Assembly: GCF_902364365.1 (NCBI RefSeq)
Contig: NZ_CABJDN010000007.1
Location: 124,001 to 188,000 of the forward strand
Reading direction: 5' to 3'
Source of the DNA: Bacteroides intestinalis
GTDB taxonomy: Bacteria; Bacteroidota; Bacteroidia; Bacteroidales; Bacteroidaceae
DNA: 64,000 nt
Under the pieces are notes generated by a model, which saw nothing but the letters and a program-made list of their open reading frames with translations, was not told the DNA's origin and did not search any database. How positions within the stretch are numbered: position 1 is the stretch's first letter; each line of letters opens with the position of its first letter. Position numbers and translations under genes: made by a program. Shown here piece after piece: positions 27,016 to 36,361 of this stretch.

Positions 27016-28956
27016 ATGAAACATATTTCTTCTCCTTCATTTGCTACCAAGCTAAGTATCTACGTGTTATCGTTCACGCTGGTAGTTTTCATCTGCATCA
27101 TGATGCTGTTCTACAATTACAGCCGGAAGCAGATAACGGAAGATGCCATTGACCATGCACACGGATTACTCCAGAACACGGCTACGCAAATCAGCGGAGA
27201 GCTACAGATTGTAGAAGCGACCCTCAAACAATCCGTTTGGATTGTGGAAAAGAACTTGAGCACTCCCGATTCGTTAAGTGACATTCTCACAGCTATTGTG
27301 AAAAATAACAGTCTGATCGTGGGAAGCGGCATCGCCTTCATTCCCGAATACTATAAAGAGAAAGGGAAATACTTCATGCCCTATGCCTTCAGCATCAACG
27401 AAGGAGAGGAAGAAATCATAAACTTTCTGAAACTGGGCGGGGCAGACTATGATTATCCTTGTATGGACTGGTTTCTGATACCCAAACTATTGAAAAAGAG
27501 TTATTGGAGTGAACCTTACTATGACACGGGAGGTGGAAACACGATTATGAGTACATACTCACTTCCCCTTTGCAACCAGCAAGGAGAAGTGTACGCCATA
27601 TTCACAGCCAACATTTCCCTGTCCCGTTTCACCGATATGGTAAATGAGTTGAAACCTTACCAATCCAGTTATACCTTCTTGCTTAGCCGGAACGGTAGTT
27701 TCCTCACCCATCCCGACCGGGAAAAGATAATGAACGAAACAATCTTTTCCGTAGCGCTTAGTAATAATGACAACAAAGAAGAAGAAATTGGGCACAACAT
27801 GCTGGACGGACTTACCGGCACAGTACAGTTCGATAGCGCCAAACAAAGTTCATACGCTTTGTACACAGCCATACCCAATTGCGGCTGGTCTATATGCACC
27901 GTCTGTCCCGGCGAGGTGATTCTTCATAGTCTGGATCGGACCTCACACCGCATTATCTATGTATTCCTTATAGGAATGTTGGTACTGCTTCCACTGATAT
28001 ATCAGATTATATACAGACTGGTACGTCCTCTTAAAAAGTTCTCCGAATCAGCCCGTTCCATTGCAACGGGACGTTTCGATGTAGAGATACCCGAAGTACA
28101 TTCAAAAGACGAGATAAAGGATTTACACGACTCATTAGTCTACATGCAACACTCGCTATCGGGATATGTTTCGGAACTACGCACCACCACAGCATCCAAG
28201 GAGCGCATCGAAAGCGAACTATCCATAGCGCGTGAAATACAAATGGGAATGATCCCCAAAATATTCCCGCCATACCCCGAACGGGACGATGTAGACTTGC
28301 ACGCCATACTGCATCCCGCCAAAGAAGTGGGTGGCGACCTCTATGATTTCTTCATCGATGGTGACCGGCTCTATTTCGTCATTGGTGACGTATCGGGTAA
28401 AGGCGTTCCCGCTTCATTGTTCATGGCCATTGCCCGCAGCTTATTCCGTACTCTCGCCCAACAGGTAACTTCACCTGCCGAAATTATGACTAAGATGAAT
28501 CACTCCATTGCCGAAAACAATGAAGCAAACATGTTCATCACACTCATTATCGGTATATTGGATTTGAAAACCGGAAGCCTGCGATTCTGCAATGCCGGGC
28601 ATAATCCGCCTGTCATAATTGGAGTTGATGGAAAGTCGACTTTGCTGCAATCAAAGATACAGCTCTTCGTCGGAATACTCGAAGACATGGAATACACCGA
28701 CGAAGAAATCATTCTTGAGAAAGGTTCCCGGCTCTTCCTCTATACAGATGGAGTAACTGAAGCCGAGAATACTTCCAAAGAACTGTTTGGGGAAGACCGC
28801 CTGTTATCTACTTTGGCTCCACTCGCCTCTTGCGATATACGCATTGTAGTAGATACTGTGATTCGCTCCATCGCATCTCATGTACAAGAGGCGGAAGCAA
28901 GTGACGACATGACCATCCTATTAATTCATTACGAACCTAACATAACAAAAGCATAA
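27016..28956 (+). CDS. Sensor phosphatase: Cache-HAMP-SpoIIE (PP2C)
   Basis: A 646-residue membrane protein. A first helix (about 13-35), an extracytoplasmic dCache-like domain (about 40-300, with DYPCMDWFLIPKLLKKSYWS and SEPYYDTGGG), a second helix (about 312-334), HAMP (about 335-388), then a SpoIIE/RsbU-type PP2C phosphatase (about 398-640). Metal-binding motifs are EVGGDLYDFF, GDVSGKGVPASLFM, FCNAGHNPP, YTDGVTEAEN and SDDMTILL. It should dephosphorylate the STAS domain of its partner when its ligand, or the THI5-like protein, is sensed. Confidence 0.92.
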   Translation: MKHISSPSFATKLSIYVLSFTLVVFICIMMLFYNYSRKQITEDAIDHAHGLLQNTATQISGELQIVEATLKQSVWIVEKNLSTPDSLSDILTAIVKNNSLIVGSGIAFIPEYYKEKGKYFMPYAFSINEGEEEIINFLKLGGADYDYPCMDWFLIPKLLKKSYWSEPYYDTGGGNTIMSTYSLPLCNQQGEVYAIFTANISLSRFTDMVNELKPYQSSYTFLLSRNGSFLTHPDREKIMNETIFSVALSNNDNKEEEIGHNMLDGLTGTVQFDSAKQSSYALYTAIPNCGWSICTVCPGEVILHSLDRTSHRIIYVFLIGMLVLLPLIYQIIYRLVRPLKKFSESARSIATGRFDVEIPEVHSKDEIKDLHDSLVYMQHSLSGYVSELRTTTASKERIESELSIAREIQMGMIPKIFPPYPERDDVDLHAILHPAKEVGGDLYDFFIDGDRLYFVIGDVSGKGVPASLFMAIARSLFRTLAQQVTSPAEIMTKMNHSIAENNEANMFITLIIGILDLKTGSLRFCNAGHNPPVIIGVDGKSTLLQSKIQLFVGILEDMEYTDEEIILEKGSRLFLYTDGVTEAENTSKELFGEDRLLSTLAPLASCDIRIVVDTVIRSIASHVQEAEASDDMTILLIHYEPNITKA

Positions 28957-28960
28957 TATC

Positions 28961-29371
28961 ATGGAAAAAGAGATCCGAATAACCAACGAACTGGATGAAA
29001 TTACAGCATTGGCAACCTTTGTAGAAGAACTCTGTTCTGAACTGTCTCTATCACCGGAAACAACCATGCACATCAACCTGGCTCTGGAAGAAGCTGTCAG
29101 TAACGTTATCATGTATGCCTATCCATTGGAAGAGCATCAGGAAATCCGGTTGAAAGCCAGCATGACAGATGGACAGCTAATTTTCTTATTGACAGACAAA
29201 GGCCTCTCCTTCGACCCCACCAACGCTCCTGATGCGGACATTACTATCCCCATTGAAGAGCGTGCCATAGGCGGACTGGGTATATTCCTCATACGAAGCA
29301 TCATGAATGAAGTATCGTACCAGCGTTTGGACGGTGAAAACCGCCTGACTATGAAGAAGAACCTTGAATAG
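28961..29371 (+). CDS. RsbW-like anti-sigma/serine kinase
   Basis: A 136-residue stand-alone GHKL ATPase (HATPase_c_2 type): N box NLALEEAVSNVIMYAYP, G1-like LTDKGLSFDP and G2 GGLGIFLIRSIMNEVSY. It is closely similar in layout to the kinase half of the protein at 25288. It starts 4 bp after the phosphatase stop. Two kinases and one STAS domain imply either a two-layer switch or competition for the STAS domain. No sigma factor is in the window. Confidence 0.88.
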   Translation: MEKEIRITNELDEITALATFVEELCSELSLSPETTMHINLALEEAVSNVIMYAYPLEEHQEIRLKASMTDGQLIFLLTDKGLSFDPTNAPDADITIPIEERAIGGLGIFLIRSIMNEVSYQRLDGENRLTMKKNLE

Positions 29372-29386
29372 GATAGTCTTCCAGGA

Positions 29387-30547
29387 CTATCCCATTACCC
29401 ATTTTGTCTTCTTCCCGAAGCAACGGTATGCCATTGCCACCAGGAACCAAGAGACACCAAATGCAACCACTGCGGCGACAGGTATCTGCAAACACAACGG
29501 AACACCTGCCGCCCGCATCAATACCACTGACGGGCCGGTGAAGAAGTAATGTATCATATAAACTCCAAAACCGCAAAGCGTCAGATTGGATAATGCTTTT
29601 ACTATCCTCTCCGAACGGATATTCACCTTCTTTGCCCACATAAATACAGGAATGGTCATCATCACTACATTCAGTGAACAATAGGTAAAGAACAATTCCA
29701 ACATTTCATCTGTAAACTCAGGTAACGCCGTCATGTGACGGAACCCAAAGAAAGTAACCGCATAACCCACCACAAACATAGGAATACCGATTAACACAGA
29801 CTGCCGCCCCGTCCAGTCATGATTCCGCAAGTAATGTCCCAGAAGCAGGTATCCATTGAAGCCTGCAAAATAATAAAGCATACCGAATGAATTCCATGAA
29901 CAAGTTCCCCACAGGTATTGCGCAACAAACTCATTATAATAAGGAATAAGCAGTGTCACTCCCCATGCAGCCAAGAACCAGAGTTTAGCTCTCTCTGAAG
30001 CTTTCTCTACCCAGGCGGAGAATATCGGTAAATACAGATAAAGCCCTATCAACAAATAAATGTACCACATGTGTACATCAAGAATGGAAAAATTAAAGGG
30101 GAACTCTGCAATATATCCCATGCTGACAGCCAGAGACTGTCGCATTACTTCTTCACCCGAATACGGAAAGAAGTCGAGAATCACCCGCGGCTCTACTCCC
30201 AGCAATCCTGTAATCCAAGGGAAAAGATTGTAAATCACCGACCAGATAAGGAAAGGAAAGAACACACGCGGAATACGTTTCTTATAGAATACGGATGCAT
30301 CACCACGCACCGGAAGCAGCAAAGCCCCTGTTATCATCACGAACAGGGGTACGCAGGGCCGTAACACTGCCCCATAAATAGCTCCCCAGAACTTGATGTC
30401 TTCAATATTGGGAGCCGTTCCCGGATAGAAATTAAAAGGGTCTGTGCAATGACAGCAAACCACGGTAAACATCGCTATTAGTCGAACGACATCCAGCCAA
30501 ACAACACGAGAATCCGTCTTCGGAGAAATGCAGGTAGTAGTTTCCAT
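29387..30547 (-). CDS. Membrane acyltransferase (acyltransferase 3 family)
   Basis: A 386-residue protein with about ten hydrophobic helices and the acyltransferase-3 pattern: WLDVVRLIAMFTVVCCHCTD near the N-terminus (catalytic His in the first helix), then FVMITGALLLPV, and HMWYIYLLIGLYLYLP in the middle. These enzymes O-acetylate or otherwise acylate surface polysaccharides, lipids or peptidoglycan. The acceptor is not deducible. It stands alone, convergent with the signalling operon, and five tandem 22-bp palindromic units lie 60-165 bp before its start. Confidence 0.85.
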   Translation of the reverse strand: METTTCISPKTDSRVVWLDVVRLIAMFTVVCCHCTDPFNFYPGTAPNIEDIKFWGAIYGAVLRPCVPLFVMITGALLLPVRGDASVFYKKRIPRVFFPFLIWSVIYNLFPWITGLLGVEPRVILDFFPYSGEEVMRQSLAVSMGYIAEFPFNFSILDVHMWYIYLLIGLYLYLPIFSAWVEKASERAKLWFLAAWGVTLLIPYYNEFVAQYLWGTCSWNSFGMLYYFAGFNGYLLLGHYLRNHDWTGRQSVLIGIPMFVVGYAVTFFGFRHMTALPEFTDEMLELFFTYCSLNVVMMTIPVFMWAKKVNIRSERIVKALSNLTLCGFGVYMIHYFFTGPSVVLMRAAGVPLCLQIPVAAVVAFGVSWFLVAMAYRCFGKKTKWVMG

Positions 30548-30580
30548 ATTATCAATAAGATTAATCTGACTTTGAAGGCG

Positions 30581-30588
30581 TAAAGATA
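30581..30588 (-). promoter_or_regulatory. Possible -7 box (TATCTTTA) of the acyltransferase gene
   Basis: Seven of eight matches to TAnnTTTG on the minus strand, 33 bp before the start at 30547 and just downstream (in minus-strand sense) of the iteron array. Confidence 0.4.
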
Positions 30589-30609
30589 AGTATTAGTATC
30601 CTCATTTTT

Positions 30610-30711
30610 CTCACCATAGTGAGAAAAAATGCTCAGCAAATAGAGAAGCGATACTCAGCGTATTGAGAAGAAATACTCACTTAATAGAGAATAGATACTC
30701 ACCAAGGTGAG
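30610..30711. repeat. Five 22-bp tandem palindromic iterons
   Basis: Units CTCACCATAGTGAG, CTCAGCAAATAGAG, CTCAGCGTATTGAG, CTCACTTAATAGAG and CTCACCAAGGTGAG begin at 30610, 30632, 30654, 30676 and 30698, an exact 22-bp period. Each is a palindrome or near-palindrome of form CTCAN6WGAG (first and last perfect in the outer 5 bp), with a short A-rich spacer. The period is about two helical turns. They lie upstream of the acyltransferase, on the side where a regulator would bind. Confidence 0.75.
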
Positions 30712-30721
30712 AATAAACAGA

Positions 30722-30766
30722 GAAAGCTGTCCCAAGGAGTTGATAAACTTCTTCGGGACAGCTTTC
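30722..30766 (-). terminator. Terminator of the fumarase gene
   Basis: GAAAGCTGTCCC at 30722-30733 pairs perfectly with GGGACAGCTTTC at 30755-30766. In minus-strand sense the hairpin begins 26 bp after the fumarase stop and is followed by a T-rich stretch. Confidence 0.6.
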
Positions 30767-30791
30767 ACTTAATTGATAGAAAAAATATCTT

Positions 30792-32432
30792 TTACTTACT
30801 GCAATTCCATGGTTTCAGTTGCTTAAAGAAATCATTGCCTTTATCATCTACCAGGATAAATGCCGGGAAGTCTTCTACTTCAATCTTCCAGATAGCTTCC
30901 ATGCCGAGTTCGGGATATTCCACGCATTCGATACTCTTGATATTGTTCTGTGCCAGGATAGCAGCAGGACCACCGATAGAGCCAAGATAGAAACCACCGT
31001 ATTTCTTACAAGCATCCGTCACCTGCTGGCTACGGTTACCCTTAGCAAGCATAACCATACTGCCACCATGACTCTGGAACAACTCTACATACGAGTCCAT
31101 ACGTCCCGCAGTAGTGGGGCCCATAGAGCCACAAGACATTCCGGCAGGAGTTTTAGCAGGACCGGCATAATAAATAGGATGATCCTTGATGTATTGTGGC
31201 AAGTCTTCGCCACGATCCAGACGTTCTTTCAGCTTAGCATGAGCAATATCACGTCCCACGATAATCGTACCGTTCAGTGACAAGCGGGTGGCTACCGGAT
31301 ATTTAGTCAGTTCTTTCAGAATATCTGCCATCGGTTGGTTCAGGTTTATCTTAACGACGGCTCCTTCACCTGCATGACGCATTTCTTCCGGAATGAGTTC
31401 ACCCGGATTGCTGTCAAGCTTTTCAATCCAGATACCATCCTTATTGATCTTACATTTGATGTTGCGGTCGGCAGAGCAGGAAACGCCCAAACCTACCGGA
31501 CAAGAAGCACCATGACGAGGCAAACGGATGATACGTACATCGTGAGCCAGATATTTACCGCCAAACTGTGCACCAAGACCAATCTTATGAGCTTCCTTCA
31601 GTACTTCTTTTTCAAGTTCTACATCGCGGAAAGCACGACCGTATTCATTACCGGTAGTTGGTAATTCATCGTAGTAGTGAGTAGATGCCAACTTCACAGT
31701 CAACAGGTTCTTCTCAGCAGAAGTACCACCAATGACGAAAGCAATATGATAAGGAGGACAAGCAGCTGTACCCAGGGTTTTCATCTTCTCAACAAGGAAA
31801 GGAACCAATGTACCGGGATTCAGGATTGCCTTTGTTTCCTGATAGAGATAAGTCTTATTTGCCGAACCACCCCCTTTAGTCACACAGAGGAATTTATATT
31901 CCATACCTTCGGTAGCTTCGATATCAATCTGTGCGGGCAGGTTACATTTTGTATTCACCTCGTCGTACATATTCAACGGAGCATTCTGAGAGTAGCGCAG
32001 ATTTTCTTCAGTATATGTTTTGTAGACACCCAATGAAAGTGCTTCTTCATCGCAATATCCGGTCCATACCTGTTGTCCCTTTTCACCATGAACAATAGCC
32101 GTACCGGTATCCTGGCAGAAAGGAAGCACACCTTTGGAGGCTACTTCTGCATTACGCAGGAAAGTTAGTGCTACATATTTGTCATTATCACTTGCTTCTG
32201 GGTCGCGCAGAATCTTAGCAACTTGCTCATTGTGCGAACGGCGCAACATGAATGACACATCGCGGAAAGCCGTATTAGCCATTGCTGTAAGACCTTCCTT
32301 TTCAATCTTCAGAATGGGATTTCCTTCAAACTCGCTTACGGATACATAGTCTTTTGTAAGCAGATAATACTCAGTCTTATCTTCCCCATGCTCGAACATA
32401 GGTTGATAGTGGAACGGAGGTGTTGTTGCCAT
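30792..32432 (-). CDS. Fumarate hydratase, class I (iron-sulfur)
   Basis: A 546-residue single-chain enzyme interconverting fumarate and malate, used by Bacteroides in the reductive branch to succinate. The three Cys ligands of the [4Fe-4S] cluster fall at 106 (VLPFCQDTG), 225 (TAACPPYH) and 318 (GVSCSADR), the same spacing as in E. coli FumA. The C-terminal beta domain with [20 protein letters not shown] is complete. A TACCTTTG promoter box lies upstream and a hairpin terminator downstream, so it forms its own transcription unit. Confidence 0.96.
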   Translation of the reverse strand: MATTPPFHYQPMFEHGEDKTEYYLLTKDYVSVSEFEGNPILKIEKEGLTAMANTAFRDVSFMLRRSHNEQVAKILRDPEASDNDKYVALTFLRNAEVASKGVLPFCQDTGTAIVHGEKGQQVWTGYCDEEALSLGVYKTYTEENLRYSQNAPLNMYDEVNTKCNLPAQIDIEATEGMEYKFLCVTKGGGSANKTYLYQETKAILNPGTLVPFLVEKMKTLGTAACPPYHIAFVIGGTSAEKNLLTVKLASTHYYDELPTTGNEYGRAFRDVELEKEVLKEAHKIGLGAQFGGKYLAHDVRIIRLPRHGASCPVGLGVSCSADRNIKCKINKDGIWIEKLDSNPGELIPEEMRHAGEGAVVKINLNQPMADILKELTKYPVATRLSLNGTIIVGRDIAHAKLKERLDRGEDLPQYIKDHPIYYAGPAKTPAGMSCGSMGPTTAGRMDSYVELFQSHGGSMVMLAKGNRSQQVTDACKKYGGFYLGSIGGPAAILAQNNIKSIECVEYPELGMEAIWKIEVEDFPAFILVDDKGNDFFKQLKPWNCSK

Positions 32433-32466
32433 AATTACTCGTAAATTAAATTAATGAATCGTAGCA

Positions 32467-32474
32467 CAAAGGTA
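32467..32474 (-). promoter_or_regulatory. Probable -7 box (TACCTTTG) of the fumarase gene
   Basis: A perfect TAnnTTTG match on the minus strand, 34 bp before the ATG at 32432. Confidence 0.55.
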
Positions 32475-32497
32475 AGAACTATTATTGAAATATTTCT

Positions 32498-34498
32498 TTA
32501 ATTAGAGTAAAATGATGCTACTTGCTGCATACGATCTATCAATTCGTCACCCAATGCCGTCTTATCTTCAATATGCTTCAGCACAGCAGTGACAAACGGA
32601 TTACTTTCGAAATCTCCACGCACCTGTTCAAAGTCCATTTCTTTCTCTGCACGCGAACCATCGGCACCAAAGCCCGTCATGGAGGCCAGTGAGAATTCTT
32701 TCTTAGCATCATCGTACACCATACGGTCCAGCCCAACTACAGCTTCTTTCCACTTTTCTACAATACGGATAATATCTGCCGTCGTAATATTCTCAGGCTT
32801 GATACCATAGAACTCTTCTAACTTCTCATAAGCCCAAGTCCATTCGTAAGTATAATAGTTCTGATGCATCTTCTCGAATTCCGCATTAATAGACTTCAGA
32901 CGGTCCACTTTACCACACTCTATATCATTGATTAAAGCATCTATCTCGCTCTTCGGAGCTATCAATCCGGAAATATCTACCCACTCACCACTACCTATCA
33001 CCGTATCAGGTTTCAGACGGGCACGTATTTCTTCGTTACTTTTAAAATCAATGCCTTCCAGACGCTTGATTACAGAGTTCCCGAGGAATTTATGAATAGC
33101 TATCTCATAGAACTTTATCCCCTTCACTAACGCTGAATTACGGATTTTAGCACTATGAAAAGAATAAATATCAGAAAGTTCTCCGGAAGCATGGCGCAGA
33201 TTCTGCAAAGTCTCTCGCCCTTTGAACATCTTTTGTACGGTATAAGGACTGAGCAAGTTGTAATTGATGAAATCCAACTTATTGGTATCGGTACGCCCGT
33301 CACGTTTCGGCCATTTCTGCGCATCACGGATGGTTCCGACACTCCTCAAGTTAACGCCCGGCACAAGATAAGTGGTATTATTCTGTTCTATCAGATAGGA
33401 AAAAGGCAGATTGGATGTATCGGAATGATTGACGTGGCGTCCCATCACCAATGAAAAAGCTCCCACACGGGCAGGCCATAGGATATAAGAGTCGGAAGTA
33501 GTCTTAGCACCACGCTCCAAAGTTCCCTGGTGAATAGGGCCTAACTTATACATATGGTTACTTTGGTTAGATCCGGAACCGGCATTCATAAATGAAAACA
33601 TACCGGCAATCAATAAAGTGGATTTATGATGCGTCACCGTGAAAGGTCCGGCAAAAATGGCACATGCTTCACCGTTTTCTCCTTGACAATTGCTGAAAAA
33701 GAGAGATTCCGATGCCGAATAGTTATGCCCCAAACGACAAGCCTGCCCTATGAAACAGCGGCTTAACATCGCCCCATCATCTATATGCGAACCGGATGAG
33801 ATGATAAAATCATCACAAATGACCCCATGACCAAGATGTACCGGTGCTTCTTCATTACTATTGATGCTTCCATTAAAAAGACGACACGTCCCACAAATGT
33901 GACAATAATCTCCAATACGCACGTTCTTGATAGACCCTGTATTGAGTATCATGACATGGTTACCAATGCTACCTATTGCAGAAGCATGCTTATTGGAATA
34001 AAAATCAGTGATAGCCTTCATCCGGCAAATCAGTTCCGGACGGTGACGGTAAAGCGCCAGAATATAAGCTTGGTGCGCAGAAAGTTTATCATTGATAAGT
34101 ACCTCACGCCCACCTGTTTCATTCAGCACGGATACCTCTACCCCATTACCAAATTTACTCAAACCATCTACCAGGATAATATCCACATTTTCAATAAATG
34201 TATCATGCCCGATTTCATAATTAGCAATGTAATTCTGGATATTCTCTATGCAACAGTTATCTCCTACGGAGACATTGTGTAGCGTCACATGGCGCAGGCC
34301 GGAGTGTTTCTTGATTCCTCCCGGTAATGTGAATTCTGATTGAAACACACCTAAACGTACATTTCCCGAAAACCGGGTATGATGCACAAATTCGGTAACG
34401 AAGTCTTCTGCTACCGTTACTTTCCCCCAATCATCTGCCAGACACGACTGGCTTTTCAACCGAAGTATCTCGTCTTCGGTTAAATGTCTGTAATTCAT
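32498..34498 (-). CDS. DUF4954 protein, left-handed beta-helix type
   Basis: A 666-residue protein of the DUF4954 family. The N-terminal two thirds carry hexapeptide-like turns (for example HLGHGVICDDFIISSGSHID) as in acyltransferases and sugar-nucleotide modifying enzymes with left-handed beta-helices; the C-terminal part is helical. No function is established. I chose the ATG at 34498 (MNYRHLTEDEIL); longer starts would need TTG codons. It begins 20 bp after hflX on the same strand, so the two are probably co-transcribed. Confidence 0.8.
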   Translation of the reverse strand: MNYRHLTEDEILRLKSQSCLADDWGKVTVAEDFVTEFVHHTRFSGNVRLGVFQSEFTLPGGIKKHSGLRHVTLHNVSVGDNCCIENIQNYIANYEIGHDTFIENVDIILVDGLSKFGNGVEVSVLNETGGREVLINDKLSAHQAYILALYRHRPELICRMKAITDFYSNKHASAIGSIGNHVMILNTGSIKNVRIGDYCHICGTCRLFNGSINSNEEAPVHLGHGVICDDFIISSGSHIDDGAMLSRCFIGQACRLGHNYSASESLFFSNCQGENGEACAIFAGPFTVTHHKSTLLIAGMFSFMNAGSGSNQSNHMYKLGPIHQGTLERGAKTTSDSYILWPARVGAFSLVMGRHVNHSDTSNLPFSYLIEQNNTTYLVPGVNLRSVGTIRDAQKWPKRDGRTDTNKLDFINYNLLSPYTVQKMFKGRETLQNLRHASGELSDIYSFHSAKIRNSALVKGIKFYEIAIHKFLGNSVIKRLEGIDFKSNEEIRARLKPDTVIGSGEWVDISGLIAPKSEIDALINDIECGKVDRLKSINAEFEKMHQNYYTYEWTWAYEKLEEFYGIKPENITTADIIRIVEKWKEAVVGLDRMVYDDAKKEFSLASMTGFGADGSRAEKEMDFEQVRGDFESNPFVTAVLKHIEDKTALGDELIDRMQQVASFYSN

Positions 34499-34518
34499 GA
34501 CCAACAAGTTTTAGATAG

Positions 34519-35778
34519 TTATTCCTCTTCTTCTTCGTAGGTCTGATAAAGAAAATCGTTATAAGGGTACTTCTGTACATGCAATTCTTTTACACGCGCA
34601 TAAACTACACTCTTCAGTTCCTCTAAATTGATCTTCTCGCGGGCAGAGATAAAGAGGCAATTATCCTCCATCTTTGCCATCCAAGTCTTCATCAGTTCCT
34701 CGAGTGTCAAGTTTTCCTTTGTTCTGGGGGTAAGGTCGTCAGCCGCTTTCTCCACATAGGTGTAAGCGTCTATTTTATTAAAAACAAGTATCATAGGCTT
34801 ACCGGATGCACCGATATCTGCCAGAGTTTTATTGACTACTTCTATTTGTTCTTCAAAATCAGGATGTGAAATATCCACAATGTGCAACAGCAAATCCGCC
34901 TCACGCACTTCGTCCAGAGTTGATTTAAAAGAATCGACCAAGTCTGTCGGCAGCTTACGGATGAAACCAACCGTATCTGAAAGCAAGAACGGCAGATTAT
35001 CAATAATCACCTTGCGCACCGTAGTATCCAATGTCGCAAACAGCTTGTTTTCTGCAAAGACTTCACTCTTCGCCAGCAGATTCATCAATGTAGATTTACC
35101 CACATTGGTATATCCCACTAATGCCGCACGAATCATGCGCCCGCGATTCTTCCGCTGAGTTGCCTTCTGCTTATCAATCTCTGCCAAACGCTCTTTCAGC
35201 AATGACATACGGTTCAAGATGATACGACGGTCCATTTCCAACTGTGTTTCACCCGGACCACGAAGTCCCACGGAACCTTTACCACCACCGGCGCCGGAAC
35301 CACCACCCTGGCGTTCCAAGTGGGTCCACAAACGTTGCAAGCGGGGAAGCATGTATTTATACTGTGCCAGTTCCACCTGCGTCTTTGCATTGGCTGTCTG
35401 TGCGCGCATGGCAAATATGTCGAGAATAAGCGAAGTACGATCTAATATCTTGATCTTCAACTCCGCTTCAATATTACGTATTTGTTTCGCGGAAAGTTCA
35501 TCATCGAAAATCACCATACCGATTTCCCGTTCGGCTTCCTCTTCGCTCCGGATATATTCTTTTATTTCTTCCAGTTTACCCTTGCCGACGTAGGTCACAG
35601 AATGTGCCTGATCCAGCTTCTGAGTAAATCGTTTCACTACTTCCGCCCCGGCTGTCTCAGCCAAGAATTCCAGTTCATCGAGGTATTCATTCGTCTTACG
35701 CTCATCCTGCATTTTTGTGATGAGACCAACTAATACCGCCGTTTCTGCCTGTACTTCGGAGATTACAAATTCTTTCAT
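34519..35778 (-). CDS. hflX: Ribosome-associated GTPase HflX
   Basis: A 419-residue HflX, which splits stalled ribosomes under stress. An N-terminal HflX domain (about 1-190, including VGKGKLEEIKEYI and the linker GLRGPGETQLEMDRR) precedes the G domain with G1 GYTNVGKSTLMN (222-233), G3 DTVGFIRKLP, G4 NKIDAY and G5 SAREK. A glycine-rich loop SGAGGGKGSVG (161-171) is normal for the family. It has a promoter box upstream (35810-35817) and is followed by the DUF4954 gene. Confidence 0.95.
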   Translation of the reverse strand: MKEFVISEVQAETAVLVGLITKMQDERKTNEYLDELEFLAETAGAEVVKRFTQKLDQAHSVTYVGKGKLEEIKEYIRSEEEAEREIGMVIFDDELSAKQIRNIEAELKIKILDRTSLILDIFAMRAQTANAKTQVELAQYKYMLPRLQRLWTHLERQGGGSGAGGGKGSVGLRGPGETQLEMDRRIILNRMSLLKERLAEIDKQKATQRKNRGRMIRAALVGYTNVGKSTLMNLLAKSEVFAENKLFATLDTTVRKVIIDNLPFLLSDTVGFIRKLPTDLVDSFKSTLDEVREADLLLHIVDISHPDFEEQIEVVNKTLADIGASGKPMILVFNKIDAYTYVEKAADDLTPRTKENLTLEELMKTWMAKMEDNCLFISAREKINLEELKSVVYARVKELHVQKYPYNDFLYQTYEEEEE

Positions 35779-35809
35779 TTACTATACCTATTTATTAAAT
35801 ATTGGGCGA

Positions 35810-35817
35810 CAAATATA
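35810..35817 (-). promoter_or_regulatory. Probable -7 box (TATATTTG) of hflX
   Basis: A perfect TAnnTTTG match on the minus strand, 31 bp before the hflX ATG. Confidence 0.5.
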
Positions 35818-35818
35818 A

Positions 35819-36361
35819 TTATTTTTGCAGAATTCCTTCTGCTATTTTCTCATTTAATTCTGGAACAATGTCTTTATAATCAGCACGACGACCACATGCA
35901 TGTATTTCCAATAAAGGATATTTATCAAGAATATGTGACATCAAATCGTCCATGGAAGGTGCTGTGGGCAACTGGCTATACTCTTCATATGTATAGGTAA
36001 GAAAAGCCACATTAGGACCTATTCCTTTATTATCCAGCAAGTAGCCTTTATCTAAAACAGTAGGCAGACGTAATCCATTACCCATTTTCAAATCCCCGGG
36101 TGCGGGATAGGACAAGATACGTGTACGAGCCTCATCCATTAGAACCGGTACCCGATGTAAATAATCAGCCTTTGTCTTATAGACATAGACTATTGGTGAA
36201 GTAGAGGCTGGACTACCACCAGTCAGTTGTGGAGTAATCGCCATAGAATTCATTTCTATCTTTTGCATATCCGATGTAACCGTTGTTTCTTTTTTCGCAG
36301 AGCGACAACCTGCCAATAGTACAAGTAAAGCCGCTATTACAATATTAATTTCTTTTTTCAT
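35819..36361 (-). CDS. Small lipoprotein coupled to a C10 protease
   Basis: A 180-residue lipoprotein (lipobox LAGC, Cys19) of no family I recognise. After the lipid anchor there is a Ser/Thr-rich linker and a compact domain with IVYVYKTKADYLHRVPVLMD near the middle and CGRRADYKD near the end. Its ATG overlaps the stop of the upstream C10 protease by 4 bp (ATGA), so the two proteins are made together. In B. fragilis, C10 proteases are encoded beside small inhibitors or prodomain-like proteins; this lipoprotein may be such a partner, but I see no clear prodomain similarity. Confidence 0.65.
   Translation of the reverse strand: MKKEINIVIAALLVLLAGCRSAKKETTVTSDMQKIEMNSMAITPQLTGGSPASTSPIVYVYKTKADYLHRVPVLMDEARTRILSYPAPGDLKMGNGLRLPTVLDKGYLLDNKGIGPNVAFLTYTYEEYSQLPTAPSMDDLMSHILDKYPLLEIHACGRRADYKDIVPELNEKIAEGILQK

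Noticed and set aside
30610..30711. CRISPR-like array
   Set aside because: Units are only 14 bp plus 8-bp spacers, each unit is itself a palindrome and varies, no cas gene is near. An iteron array fits better.
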